A DNA stretch of 64,000 nucleotides from an uncultured Porphyromonadaceae bacterium (GTDB taxonomy: Bacteria > Bacteroidota > Bacteroidia > Bacteroidales > Muribaculaceae), in assembly GCA_900550395.1 (NCBI GenBank), contig URSD01000005.1, positions 1 to 64,000 of the forward strand, read 5' to 3'. Below the pieces are notes generated by a model that searched no databases, was not told where the DNA came from, and saw only the letters and a program-made list of their open reading frames with translations. How positions within the stretch are numbered: position 1 is the stretch's first letter; each line of letters opens with the position of its first letter. Positions 16,087-25,457 of this stretch are shown here, one piece after another. The translations under genes and the position numbers were made by a program.

Positions 16087-16926
16087 TCAGAAGGTGTAGC
16101 GCAATCCCATGGCGGCTCCGCCCGGCAGAGCTACAGCGCTGACGCTGAGGTTCTCTCCCTTAGCTTTCTTGACAACAACGTGGCGCGGACCCTTGCTGAC
16201 GGCTGCGTCGATAAGGTTATAGATGTAAAGTGCGGCAGCGGCTCCGAATGCTATGGTGCGAACGTTGCGATAGCTGGTGCGTTTGCTGTCGAACTCAGGG
16301 GCGTCCGACATGTCATTAAGTTTGCACTGAAAGGCAATGCCGGTGGCGAGCAGCACAGCTTCGGCACCCATGATTGTGAAACCTTTGGCCTTCTGATTTT
16401 TGTAAATCTGTCCCAGACCGGGGACGATAGACAGCACGGTAGCCTTGCCGTTGTATTCGTTGTTGATTTCAAACTCGTCGAACTGTGGCTCGACATCGGG
16501 GCGTCCGATTGCGAAGAGCTGATAAAGATCCCATTCGTAATCGTTGCTTTCAAAGTCATCGAAAGTGCAGTATTCGTCTATGCGCTGTGCTTTTACGCTG
16601 TGGCGCGAGCCGTTGTTCTTGTCGGTGTAGCCCACGGTATAGACGGTGCCGCGGGGAGTGGCTATGCTGTCGAGGGTGATGCCCTCGGGCTGCGCGCTGT
16701 AGTTCTCGCGCACGTACATGAACAACGGATTGAAGCGCTCGGCACGGAGTACCTTGTGATCGGCATTGTACGTGTTGAACATTTTCAGCTCGTAGCTGTC
16801 GTTGGAGCGTTCTTTGTTAAGCGCGTCAGCGCTTTTCCCGGCCCAAAGCGGCTTGTCCTGGGCCTGTGAGTACAAAGCTGCCGCGGCCATCATGGCGCAT
16901 ACGGCAAAACGTAAAATCTTTTGCAT
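16087..16926 (-). CDS. Exported DUF5683-like protein
   Basis: 279 residues with a signal peptide (about 1-22, ALYSQAQ). The first 150 residues are polar and unrecognised. From about 165 the sequence VLSIVPGLGQIYKNQKAKGF is followed by two hydrophobic stretches and YIYNLIDAAVS. This matches the PGLGQ-Y...IDA pattern of DUF5683 membrane proteins, whose function is unknown. It lies between glycosyltransferase genes of the polysaccharide operon (24 bp after the upstream GT2 and 10 bp before the last GT4). It may be an envelope component of the synthesis or export machine, but that is only suggested by position. Confidence 0.6.
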   Translation of the reverse strand: MQKILRFAVCAMMAAAALYSQAQDKPLWAGKSADALNKERSNDSYELKMFNTYNADHKVLRAERFNPLFMYVRENYSAQPEGITLDSIATPRGTVYTVGYTDKNNGSRHSVKAQRIDEYCTFDDFESNDYEWDLYQLFAIGRPDVEPQFDEFEINNEYNGKATVLSIVPGLGQIYKNQKAKGFTIMGAEAVLLATGIAFQCKLNDMSDAPEFDSKRTSYRNVRTIAFGAAAALYIYNLIDAAVSKGPRHVVVKKAKGENLSVSAVALPGGAAMGLRYTF

Positions 16927-16950
16927 CTGTGTGTTTATAGTTTGTTGTTT

Positions 16951-17865
16951 TTATATGAAATCAGGAGTAGTTCCTTTGTATGTTTTTATGGCGTGATATA
17001 GCCTGACAATTGTTTTGAAGTAACGGGTAAATAATCCCGGTAATGGTTCGTCTTTTTTTAGTCTGCTGACATAGGACAGATGGGCGTTGTGCAGGATAAA
17101 CGTCAATTGGGAAATCAACCCTTTTTTGTCGATATGCCGCATGTGGTCGGCGATAATCCAATCCATTGATTTGTAGTTTTTTGGAGCTGCAGTGTTAGTG
17201 ATGCTTCCATCCCTTATATTATAGAAGTAGGTTGCCTTATCACATATTGCAAAAGCGTGGGTATATTTAGCCAGAAAAAATATCAAGTGCGTGTCCTCAT
17301 AAACTATTCCGGGCTGGAAATGTAAATTATGCTTTCTCAGCCAATCACGTTTTAATAAACGATTACAAAAAATATGGGTAAGATAATTACGTCTTAAAAT
17401 AATTGACTTTGATTCAGAGACTCCTTCGGTGTATTCAGGAAGACCTGATTCCTGATAACCCAGTCCATCCTGTTTACAATACTTTCCTACATAAGAATAA
17501 TTACCAAGTATAAAGTCGGCCTTGGGATATTTAATGCTCATATTAAGAAGTGACTCCAGACAATCGTTGGAGATGTAATCATCGCTGTCCACGAACAGAA
17601 TGTAATCTCCGTTAGCATTATCCAAACCTAAATTGCGGGAAACTGATACGCCGGAGTTTCGTGGTGTACGAAGTTTAATAACTGGGATATCCGGTGCCTC
17701 ATTCAATAAATTGCATGCAATATCCATTGAATAATCCGGAGAACAGTCATCGACCAAGATTAATTCAAAATCGCGGAATGTCTGATTAATCACAGACCTT
17801 ATACAAGTTACAATATATTGTTCGGTCTTGTATATCGGTATAATTATGGAAACGGTTGGTTTCAT
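16951..17865 (-). CDS. Glycosyltransferase family 2 protein
   Basis: 304 residues of GT-A fold. It begins SIIIPIYKTEQYI, has the nucleotide-binding LILVDDCSPD and the metal-binding DXD-type VDSDDY (about 95), then the acceptor-side EDTHLIFFLA region. It is closely similar over its full length to its upstream neighbour (17862-18782), sharing NQTFRDFELILVDDC, so the two are probably duplicates. The coding sequence is clearly more AT-rich than the locus ends, which suggests separate acquisition. It overlaps the upstream gene by 4 bp (ATGA). Confidence 0.9.
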   Translation of the reverse strand: MKPTVSIIIPIYKTEQYIVTCIRSVINQTFRDFELILVDDCSPDYSMDIACNLLNEAPDIPVIKLRTPRNSGVSVSRNLGLDNANGDYILFVDSDDYISNDCLESLLNMSIKYPKADFILGNYSYVGKYCKQDGLGYQESGLPEYTEGVSESKSIILRRNYLTHIFCNRLLKRDWLRKHNLHFQPGIVYEDTHLIFFLAKYTHAFAICDKATYFYNIRDGSITNTAAPKNYKSMDWIIADHMRHIDKKGLISQLTFILHNAHLSYVSRLKKDEPLPGLFTRYFKTIVRLYHAIKTYKGTTPDFI

Positions 17866-18782
17866 CGTATATTATCAGGTGGTACCGTTTGATTTCGCAA
17901 CATAGCACGTAGCAACGTCCAAAGTGTAGCAGAGTATCTTATAAGGGATGGTGGAACTCTTTTTCCTTCGTATTTACGCAGATATAGGTATTGTGTCCAG
18001 TAAAAAATCAGTTTTAATTGCATGAGCAGTCCCTGACGGGATAGATGTCGCATCCAATCACAGACACACCATTCCACACATCTGTCCTGAATACTTTTTT
18101 TCTGTATAGATACACTTTCTGAATGTATGCGATAAAAATATGTTATAGATGTGCATATGGCAATGGCTTTAGCATGCTTTGCGAGGAAAAAGTCTAAATG
18201 TAGATCTTGTGCAAGTATACCGGGCTGAAAGTGAAAATTATGTGATTCAAACCAATTATGTCTAAATAGTCGATTCCAAATGCAAATAGGTAAAATTTCT
18301 GTGTTAAGCATCATTTTGCTTAAGATCCGCAAATCGTTGACATACAATGGCCTGTTTTTGAACTCCAACTGAAAGTATTCATTCTTGCCTAACAATTGTC
18401 CGTCTTTGGTTTCTTCTGATGAGCCATAGATTATATCGGCATCCGGATGATTTTGTGCTACTTTAGAAAGATGTTCCAAGCAGTCTAAAGATAGAAAATC
18501 ATCACTGTCTGCAAAAAAAAGATATTTGCCTTTAGCGCAATCTATACCCATATTGCGCGCAACTGACATTCCTGAATTTTTAATGGTTCGTAAATATGTT
18601 ATGCATATATCATACGTTTTGGATGCTGTTTCTTTTGCTATTTCCATTGAACGATCAGGGGTACAATCATCAACCAGGATTAATTCGAAGTCGCGAAATG
18701 TTTGGTTAATAATAGAGCTGATACATTGTTCAATGTATTTCTCAACATTATATATGGGCAGTATGACAGAAATAAATGGCAT
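17862..18782 (-). CDS. Glycosyltransferase family 2 protein
   Basis: 306 residues. GT-A transferase with SVILPIYNVEKYIEQC, LILVDDCTPDRSMEIA and the DXD-like FADSDDF. It is a paralogue of the downstream 16951-17865 gene with the same domain layout, including a matching W-HNFHFQPGILAQDLHLDFFLAK segment. AT-rich compared with the ends of the polysaccharide locus. It probably adds one residue of the repeat unit at the cytosolic membrane face. A gap of 46 bp separates it from the upstream GT4 gene, still compatible with one transcript. Confidence 0.9.
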   Translation of the reverse strand: MPFISVILPIYNVEKYIEQCISSIINQTFRDFELILVDDCTPDRSMEIAKETASKTYDICITYLRTIKNSGMSVARNMGIDCAKGKYLFFADSDDFLSLDCLEHLSKVAQNHPDADIIYGSSEETKDGQLLGKNEYFQLEFKNRPLYVNDLRILSKMMLNTEILPICIWNRLFRHNWFESHNFHFQPGILAQDLHLDFFLAKHAKAIAICTSITYFYRIHSESVSIQKKSIQDRCVEWCVCDWMRHLSRQGLLMQLKLIFYWTQYLYLRKYEGKRVPPSLIRYSATLWTLLRAMLRNQTVPPDNIR

Positions 18783-18828
18783 GAATATGATGATAATGCT
18801 ACAAAGTTACAAATTATAATTGATAACG

Positions 18829-19923
18829 CTAATATTTATTCCATTTTGTAAACCTTTTGTAAATATCGTTGTAACCTTGTGCGGTGTTCTCAATGTCGAA
18901 ATCTGCGGCGCGTCGACGGCATGCGTCGGCCGTGTCTTGCCAAAGCTTGCGGTCGGTACATAATGCCCGGATGGTATCTGCCAGAATTTCGGCGTTACAT
19001 TCAGGAAAGAGAATGCCTCCAGGCAATACTGTGAGACGCAGTCCGTCGACATCGCTTGCTACGAGAGGCCGACCGGAAGCCATCGCCTCTACTGCGGCAA
19101 GGCTAAGTCCTTCATGGTGTGTGGACAGTACGGCGACATCGGACGCCGCATATATAGAAGCTATGTCGGAACGCGTGCCGGCAAACATCACGCGTTTGTG
19201 GATTCCAAGAGTTTTAGCCATACTGATATGTTCCTCAAGGGTGTCGCCGGTACCTGCGAACACGAGAGCATAGTCATCAGGAAGGAGAGAAAGTGCTTGA
19301 AGCACCGTTGCATGATCTTTCTGTGGACGGAATGCCGCCACCATAACTATGATTTTTTGTGTCGGAAATCGCTGCCTGATGTCTGTGGCGCGTGTAGCTA
19401 CGGCAAAAGCGCTGAGGTCAATACCATTGGAGACTATGCTGATTTTATGTGACAGCTCCGGCATATAGGCGCACAGGCTGGATGCCGTTTCTTCTCCGCA
19501 GGCTATAATGGAACGGTAGCGGCTGTACATCATGCGGTCGATAGAGTGCCACAATTTGTTGTTCCTTCGGCGATTATCGGTATTGTGCTCGGTTGTGACG
19601 AGAACTATGTTGCGAGGAGCAACTGCTGCCGTGAGCATTTGGCAAGGTGTGTTGTGTGTATGAACTATATCGTAATGTCCTTTGATAAGAAAGCGGCGAA
19701 GACGCCCGGCAAGCAGAGGATTGTGCATGGCAGTTGCTCCGATTCCGAGTGAGTTTATCTTTATTCCACGTTCAGAGGCCAGACTGGAAAAGATACAATC
19801 CGTGCCGTCCATCACGAGCAGATCCACCTCATGTCCTATGGCGCGAAGACGCGGAATAAGGTCCAGAACAAGCCGTTCGGCACCCCCGGTGCGCAAGGAA
19901 GTTATGAAATGCAGGATTTTCAT
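18829..19923 (-). CDS. Glycosyltransferase family 4 protein
   Basis: 364 residues from the ATG at 19923 (MKILHFITSLRTGGAERLV). A further upstream in-frame start would run through the preceding gene and was not chosen, because the 19923 start forms an ATGA overlap with that gene's stop. GT-B fold with the GG-ER-V loop at the N-terminus and the donor site STHHEGLSLAAVEAMASGRPLVASD. Typical of family-4 retaining transferases in exopolysaccharide synthesis. Confidence 0.88.
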   Translation of the reverse strand: MKILHFITSLRTGGAERLVLDLIPRLRAIGHEVDLLVMDGTDCIFSSLASERGIKINSLGIGATAMHNPLLAGRLRRFLIKGHYDIVHTHNTPCQMLTAAVAPRNIVLVTTEHNTDNRRRNNKLWHSIDRMMYSRYRSIIACGEETASSLCAYMPELSHKISIVSNGIDLSAFAVATRATDIRQRFPTQKIIVMVAAFRPQKDHATVLQALSLLPDDYALVFAGTGDTLEEHISMAKTLGIHKRVMFAGTRSDIASIYAASDVAVLSTHHEGLSLAAVEAMASGRPLVASDVDGLRLTVLPGGILFPECNAEILADTIRALCTDRKLWQDTADACRRRAADFDIENTAQGYNDIYKRFTKWNKY

Positions 19924-20879
19924 TTTTGCTTCAGGATATAAGGTGGAATACGCCGATACGCTTCGGACCGCACGAAATGAATGCCATCGCGCAAACCGCG
20001 GAAATAATTCTTGATGAGAGTAGGTCGCAGTGATGCCATTGCAATGGTTGCATTCCATCCCGAACGAAGGGCGAAGCATGCGGCAGTCAGAGGTGACGGT
20101 GCCGGTTCGTAGATACTGCGGTACCAGATACAGAATGTGTTTTTAGTGCGCACGTACATCCTTCGGGCCATGTTGCGGCGAAATGCACTGCTGCTGTTGC
20201 GGCTGTCAAGATGTACGGCGCCGGAACCAAATAGTACAAACAGCGTTCCTCCATTGGCATAGAGCTTGTAGTAGCATAATTGATCCTCGCCATAAGCATA
20301 GCCGTTGTCCTCAATCCATCTCTCGTCGGCATAGTTCATTGAGATAAAGCTGTCTTTTCTCCACATTGCCCCAGGACCGGCGGCCGATTGAGAGGGATAA
20401 GCCTCACCGTCTTTCGGATTGCTGAGATAAGAGAATGCTCCGCAGCGGCGTATGCGGAAAGCCTCTTTTTGTTTCTTCGATGGTAGTACAAGTCCTACCG
20501 CAGCAGCGAACAACTTTCTTTTCGCCGGCATCAGATGGTTGGCAAAAGTGTCGGCGGCCACGCAGTCTGCATTATTGTCTTCCAGTGCATTTAGCATGCG
20601 CAGGGCCGTGTCCGGATGAAGTTCCACGTCGTCATCAAGCATAAGAATGCAGTCCGACGAAATCTCACTGTAAGGCAGCGCACGCTGGGCCACCATTCCT
20701 TTCGGCACGGCCACATATTCTTCACGGCCCACTCTGAATGTAGGCATTTCATGTCCTTCCGCGATGTATACCAATACTCGCTGCGGCTGCACGCTCTGGC
20801 GTGTTATACTTTCGAGTTGACGGCGATAGGTATCCCCGCCCGTTCCGAGTGTTCGTATGGCTATGGAGTAGGTCAGCAT
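19920..20879 (-). CDS. Glycosyltransferase family 2-like protein
   Basis: 319 residues with a GT-A type fold. An N-terminal YSIAIRTLGTGGDTYRRQLESI is followed by the metal-binding CILMLDDDVELHP (about 80) and an acceptor region GPGAMWRKDSF...WIEDNGYAYGEDQL. It is divergent from the other GT2 genes of the locus. The C-terminal 60 residues are basic and amphipathic, possibly for membrane attachment. Its start codon shares one base with the stop of the upstream GT4 gene (TAATG), so translation is coupled. Confidence 0.82.
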   Translation of the reverse strand: MLTYSIAIRTLGTGGDTYRRQLESITRQSVQPQRVLVYIAEGHEMPTFRVGREEYVAVPKGMVAQRALPYSEISSDCILMLDDDVELHPDTALRMLNALEDNNADCVAADTFANHLMPAKRKLFAAAVGLVLPSKKQKEAFRIRRCGAFSYLSNPKDGEAYPSQSAAGPGAMWRKDSFISMNYADERWIEDNGYAYGEDQLCYYKLYANGGTLFVLFGSGAVHLDSRNSSSAFRRNMARRMYVRTKNTFCIWYRSIYEPAPSPLTAACFALRSGWNATIAMASLRPTLIKNYFRGLRDGIHFVRSEAYRRIPPYILKQK

Positions 20880-22039
20880 TATTTATGTATGCTGTTAAAG
20901 AGATTCATCCACATGCCCGCTACCTTCTGTGGGGTGAAGCGCTCACACGATTTTAGGGCAGCCTCGCCCATCTGTTTCCGAAGCGATTCGTCTTCGATGA
21001 GGCGGCAAATACGGTCGGCCATAGTGGCCTCGTCACCTGCTTCCACGAGATAGCCGTCCACACCGTCTGTAATGATGTCGCTTGGTCCGCATGGACAGTC
21101 ATAACTTACGGCAGGTAAGCCCACTGATGCGGCTTCAGTGAGTACTAAGCCAAAGCCTTCAAATCTTGATGTGAGTGCAAATATTGAGCTTTCAGCCATT
21201 CTCTCCAACGGATTGCTGACGGATCCTGGAGCGACGACGCTGTCCTTGAGTTGCATCGTGTCGATAAGTCGCAAGAGTTCGCCGTACAAATCCCCGTCGC
21301 CATAGATATATAGTTTCCAGTCAGGATGTTGGTTAGCTACAATTGACCATACTTTGAGTAACGATTCGTGATTCTTAGGGTAAGAAGTTCGGCCAACTGT
21401 AACAACAGATTTTGCGTCGAGAGTTGAGGGTGAGACCGGGCCGTAGGAAGTAAGTGGATTGGGAATTATGTGTACTTTGTTTTTGAAACGAGTTTTTGTC
21501 CAGTGCTGCAGATAATCGCCATGTGTTAAAATGGCAATAGCATCATATCGACGAATTTTCCATCCGTAATCATATAAGTCGGTAAGCCATGCTTTTATGC
21601 GTCCGATAAGACTTGCGGACACATATTTGCGATAATCTTTCGCATAGTGGAACTCTCTTACGAGTGCCGGTTTGCACGGCAGTTTCAATGACGGTACAAG
21701 ATATTTTTCAGACTGCCCTGCCGAGATGATGACATCCGGTTTTATGGGAGTAAGAGCCTTCTCCAATGCTTTCTTATGGCGGTGGCGGAGGCGTGTTGCA
21801 CTCTCTATGCGGTAGTACAGGCCAAGTTGATCTTTTGCATAATATCTTATCCCAAGATCAATTGTGCGTACGCGTTTGTCAAGTGGGAACACCGGCTCGG
21901 GATGCTTCTCGTCAATATCGGTGTATGCGATCCATACCTCATTGCCTTCAATAGCCGCAAGCGCGTTGGCTTTTGCTATCACTACCCGGGCAATGCCACC
22001 CAGATGGCTGATGCTGTTTAGGCAGTAGACTATTTTCAT
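20879..22039 (-). CDS. Glycosyltransferase family 4 protein
   Basis: 386 residues. It starts MKIVYCLNSISHLGGIARVV, has a GT-B hinge at SVVTVGRTSYPKNHESLL and the donor motif SRFEGFGLVLTEAASVGLPAVSYDCP, followed by ITDGVDGYLV. It is one of four consecutive related GT4 genes (20879-25457) that share the GG...KANA N-terminus and the SFDCP-GPS-IITDG segment. It overlaps the upstream gene by 4 bp (ATGA). Confidence 0.9.
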   Translation of the reverse strand: MKIVYCLNSISHLGGIARVVIAKANALAAIEGNEVWIAYTDIDEKHPEPVFPLDKRVRTIDLGIRYYAKDQLGLYYRIESATRLRHRHKKALEKALTPIKPDVIISAGQSEKYLVPSLKLPCKPALVREFHYAKDYRKYVSASLIGRIKAWLTDLYDYGWKIRRYDAIAILTHGDYLQHWTKTRFKNKVHIIPNPLTSYGPVSPSTLDAKSVVTVGRTSYPKNHESLLKVWSIVANQHPDWKLYIYGDGDLYGELLRLIDTMQLKDSVVAPGSVSNPLERMAESSIFALTSRFEGFGLVLTEAASVGLPAVSYDCPCGPSDIITDGVDGYLVEAGDEATMADRICRLIEDESLRKQMGEAALKSCERFTPQKVAGMWMNLFNSIHK

Positions 22040-23148
22040 TTTTCGGTAAGTTCTTTAAATAGCAAAAGCCATTGATTCATAATCCTGTCACGCGAAAAGT
22101 CCCTCGCCTTCGACATCGCCTCGTTTGACATGCTCCTACGCATGTCGCAGTCTTCAATCATGCGGCAGAGCGCCTCGGCAAAAGCCGCTGAGCGTTCCGC
22201 ATCGGTATGCCCACGATAGGGAACAAGGAGCCCGTTGCGTCCATCAGTAATGATTTCGCGCGGACCATCGGGGCAGTCGAAGCTGATGCACGGCAATCCG
22301 CATGTCATAGCTTCTAAAAGTACCAGCCCGAAGCCCTCATACCGAGAACTTAATGCGCATATGGAGTGACTCGCGTAGGCTTGAGCCATATCACTGCATA
22401 CTCCTTTATAATGTGCGTTGTGCCTTATGTCGTCTTTGCTTAGACGGTTTAGGATGCATTGCATAGCATTGCTACCTGACGGACAGTCACCGTAGATGTC
22501 GAGATGCCAGTCGGGGTGTTTACGTATTACGATGCTCCATGCGTCTATGAGCAAGTCGAAGCCTTTTTCAGGAGATAAGCGGCCTGCGGCGATTATGCGT
22601 CTGGAGTCTGCATCGTAGACTGCTGATGGCTTGATGTCCGTAAAATTCGGTATGGATGTTACTTTTTTTGCTACGGGCCATTGAGTGGCAGCCGTCTTTG
22701 TTAGAGTCACGACACATGCTGCGCGCCGTTCGGCCAACGCTACTTTCAGGCGTTTGTAGCTTTGACGTTTTTCGGAACAGAACATGTGTTCGCGAGATGA
22801 ATGTGACTCCACGACGATCCGACCGGGTGCGAACAGCATGGACAGGGTGAGCCAGGTGGGTACAACCACTACGATGTCGGGGTGGAACTGCCACAGAATA
22901 CGGTGGATCCTAAGGTCCTGCTTTATCTTGAAATTAAGACGACCGAATGCCGATTCGGGTGCAGACAGGGCAATGTCATACAATCGCACGGCCGGGTCAA
23001 CGTCATACGCCGGTTTTTGTCCGGACGCATTGTTCACGATAAGGCATACATCATGTCCGGCCTGTGCCATAGCATTGGCCTTTTCTACGATGATCCTTTC
23101 AAGACCGCCGTGAATGCAGATATGCTGACAAGTGTACGCTATACGCAT
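22036..23148 (-). CDS. Glycosyltransferase family 4 protein
   Basis: 370 residues. The N-terminus is MRIAYTCQHICIHGGLERII, the hinge IIAAGRLSPEKGFDLLIDAW, and the donor motif SRYEGFGLVLLEAMTCGLPCISFDCPDGP. It is very similar to the next gene upstream (23153-24289), especially in the donor half (LLEAMTCG-PC-SFDCP-GP-EIITDGR-GILVP type), indicating tandem duplication. It starts 4 bp after that gene's stop. Confidence 0.9.
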   Translation of the reverse strand: MRIAYTCQHICIHGGLERIIVEKANAMAQAGHDVCLIVNNASGQKPAYDVDPAVRLYDIALSAPESAFGRLNFKIKQDLRIHRILWQFHPDIVVVVPTWLTLSMLFAPGRIVVESHSSREHMFCSEKRQSYKRLKVALAERRAACVVTLTKTAATQWPVAKKVTSIPNFTDIKPSAVYDADSRRIIAAGRLSPEKGFDLLIDAWSIVIRKHPDWHLDIYGDCPSGSNAMQCILNRLSKDDIRHNAHYKGVCSDMAQAYASHSICALSSRYEGFGLVLLEAMTCGLPCISFDCPDGPREIITDGRNGLLVPYRGHTDAERSAAFAEALCRMIEDCDMRRSMSNEAMSKARDFSRDRIMNQWLLLFKELTEK

Positions 23149-23152
23149 AGGG

Positions 23153-24289
23153 CTATTTTTTAGTTATATCATTGAACAATTCTATCCAGCGATCGATAAT
23201 CACGTCGCGGGAAAAGGTTGCCGCTTTAGCAATGGCTTTCTCCGACATACGCAGGCGCATGTCGCGGTTCTCAATCATCCGGCAGATGTTTTTTGCAAGA
23301 ACCTCGGCGCGTTGCGAGTCGGAGAGTCCGCGGAATGGCACAAGAATACCGTCACGCCCGTCAGTTATGATTTCCGAAGGTCCTTCCGGACAGTCGAAGC
23401 TGACGCACGGCACTCCGCAGGTCATAGCTTCAAGAAGTACCAGCCCGAACCCCTCAAATCGCGAGCTTAAGACAAATATGGAGCCTGATGCATAGACTTG
23501 AGGCATGTCATTGGATACTCCGCATAAGGTTACCTTATCCGTAAGACCAGATTTGTCAATCATATTCTGCAACATCTCTTTGTCTCTACCCGTTCCGTAA
23601 ATGTCGAGTTTCCAGTCGGGATGGCTGCGAGCTACGCTTTCCCATGCTTTGATAAGTATGTCAAAGCCTTTCTGTTCATCGAGTCGGCCGACTGCAACCG
23701 CTTTCTTCTGGTCCGGGTTGTACGGTAAACATTGTTTTATGTTAGTGAAGTTGCTTATGCATACAGTTCTTTTAGCTTCCCTCCATTCTTTTCGATCATT
23801 TTCGGTCAGCGTAACAATTACATCTGACAGTTTTGTAACAAAAATAGTTTTAATGAATCGTGTTATAGGTGATAACGATAATGCGGTGGTTTGGTTCTTT
23901 GAACAATGCGATTCAAGAATATGATGACATCCGCTTTTGTGGTATGGCAGTGATATGTCGTAGGTAGACGATATTGTAATATCAATTTCATACTCCTTTA
24001 CAAAATTCTGAATGGCCATTTTGATATTATGTTTCCAATGAAGCCATTTCAAGAAAAAAGATATGGGCCTTTTTTTGATGGAGAATTTAGGATTGAAGAC
24101 CAATCCGAGATTTATAATATGTATGTCTGAATTTACATAATATGCGGCTTTGTCATCCATATTGCCACCGGTACATACTATGAACACTTCAATGTCAGGG
24201 CGTTCTGCCAAGGCATTTGCTTTATCAATAATTATGCGCTCAATGCCGCCTTTATTGACAATACTATTTAATATATAGGCTATTCTCAT
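23153..24289 (-). CDS. Glycosyltransferase family 4 protein
   Basis: 378 residues. MRIAYILNSIVNKGGIERIIIDKANALA at the N-terminus, hinge AVAVGRLDEQKGFDILIKAWE, donor site SRFEGFGLVLLEAMTCGVPCVSFDCPEGPSEIITDGRDG. It is the closest relative of its downstream neighbour. The N-terminal half is AT-rich and more divergent than the donor half, as expected if the acceptor domain is under diversification. It follows the 24312 gene by 22 bp. Confidence 0.9.
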   Translation of the reverse strand: MRIAYILNSIVNKGGIERIIIDKANALAERPDIEVFIVCTGGNMDDKAAYYVNSDIHIINLGLVFNPKFSIKKRPISFFLKWLHWKHNIKMAIQNFVKEYEIDITISSTYDISLPYHKSGCHHILESHCSKNQTTALSLSPITRFIKTIFVTKLSDVIVTLTENDRKEWREAKRTVCISNFTNIKQCLPYNPDQKKAVAVGRLDEQKGFDILIKAWESVARSHPDWKLDIYGTGRDKEMLQNMIDKSGLTDKVTLCGVSNDMPQVYASGSIFVLSSRFEGFGLVLLEAMTCGVPCVSFDCPEGPSEIITDGRDGILVPFRGLSDSQRAEVLAKNICRMIENRDMRLRMSEKAIAKAATFSRDVIIDRWIELFNDITKK

Positions 24290-24311
24290 TTTGTCTTTTG
24301 GTAATGATGTT

Positions 24312-25457
24312 TTAGCGGTTATCTTTCATTATACTTTTTATGAATGAAATCTGACTCTCTAAGTAGGATTCTTTTGAAAAGTCAGATGCTCGCTTAATAG
24401 CTTCAACTGACATCTTTTTACGCAGGTTTATGTCTTCTATTAATGTCATAAGACTGATGGCAAGGGTTTCAGAACGTTGCTTGTCAGATAGATTCTCATA
24501 TTTTGCAAGCAAACCGTTAAGGCCGTTCATGATAATCTCTGACGGGCCATATGGGCAATCAAAACTCACAACGGGCACTCCGCAAGAAAATGCTTCAATC
24601 AGAGTTAATCCGAAACTTTCATTTCTTGAACTGGAAACCAGTATGGATGCACCAGATAATACTTTTGGTACATTATCAGTATTACCTTTCAGTGTGATGC
24701 TACAGGTGAGTCCGATAGAATCAATGAGATTTTGCAATTTTAAATATTCGTTTCCTTCTCCATATATATCAAGATTCCAATCAGGGTATGTCCTTTTTAC
24801 TATATTCCATGCGTTTATTAGAATATCGAAACCTTTTTCATGCTCAAGGCGTCCAATAGCAACAACTCTTTTTATGTCAGGATTGTAGGGGGTTATAGGT
24901 CTGGCGTTGGTGAAGTTCGGAATTATGCGTAGGTTATGTGCTTCCGGCCAATTTTGTGCATCTCTCTCAGTCAGACACACAAATACATCTGCTTTAGAAG
25001 CATATTTCACATTTTTCCTTCGTCTGAACCAAGGAATAAGGCAATTATTTTCATATGCTGTTCTTAAGAAATGGGATTCGTATACACTAACGCAATTCTT
25101 TATGCCAATTAAATTTGTGGGGTCATGCATCGGAACAACAACGATATCGTATTTGTTGCCAATAACAACTTTTCGACATGCTTTTGTATGGCGTCTTAGC
25201 CACAAGAAATATTGAATGGCTATAATTGGCAATCCCAAGCCATATAGTCGCTTGACAGGGTGAAATTTCTGATTAATACTGCGTATGTTTATCCTCGGGT
25301 CAATTTTAAATACTGTGTTATTATCGTAATTTGTATGTGTGCATACGATTTCAACCTCTATGTCTTTTTGTTTACATAGAGCGTTGGCTTTGTCAACTAC
25401 AATTCTTTCATAGCCGCCCTTTATATTTAGCCCACCTATAAAAAATGCTATTTTCAT
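24312..25457 (-). CDS. Glycosyltransferase family 4 protein
   Basis: 381 residues from the ATG at 25457 (MKIAFFIGGLNIKGGYERIVVDKANAL). A longer in-frame reading would overlap the whole upstream GT2 gene and is rejected; the chosen start gives an ATGA overlap with that gene's stop. GT-B fold with VVAIGRLEHEKGFDILINAW and the donor segment SRNESFGLTLIEAFSCGVPVVSFDCPYGPSEIIMNG. This is the most AT-rich gene of the locus, together with 16951-18782. Fourth member of the tandem GT4 set. Confidence 0.9.
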   Translation of the reverse strand: MKIAFFIGGLNIKGGYERIVVDKANALCKQKDIEVEIVCTHTNYDNNTVFKIDPRINIRSINQKFHPVKRLYGLGLPIIAIQYFLWLRRHTKACRKVVIGNKYDIVVVPMHDPTNLIGIKNCVSVYESHFLRTAYENNCLIPWFRRRKNVKYASKADVFVCLTERDAQNWPEAHNLRIIPNFTNARPITPYNPDIKRVVAIGRLEHEKGFDILINAWNIVKRTYPDWNLDIYGEGNEYLKLQNLIDSIGLTCSITLKGNTDNVPKVLSGASILVSSSRNESFGLTLIEAFSCGVPVVSFDCPYGPSEIIMNGLNGLLAKYENLSDKQRSETLAISLMTLIEDINLRKKMSVEAIKRASDFSKESYLESQISFIKSIMKDNR

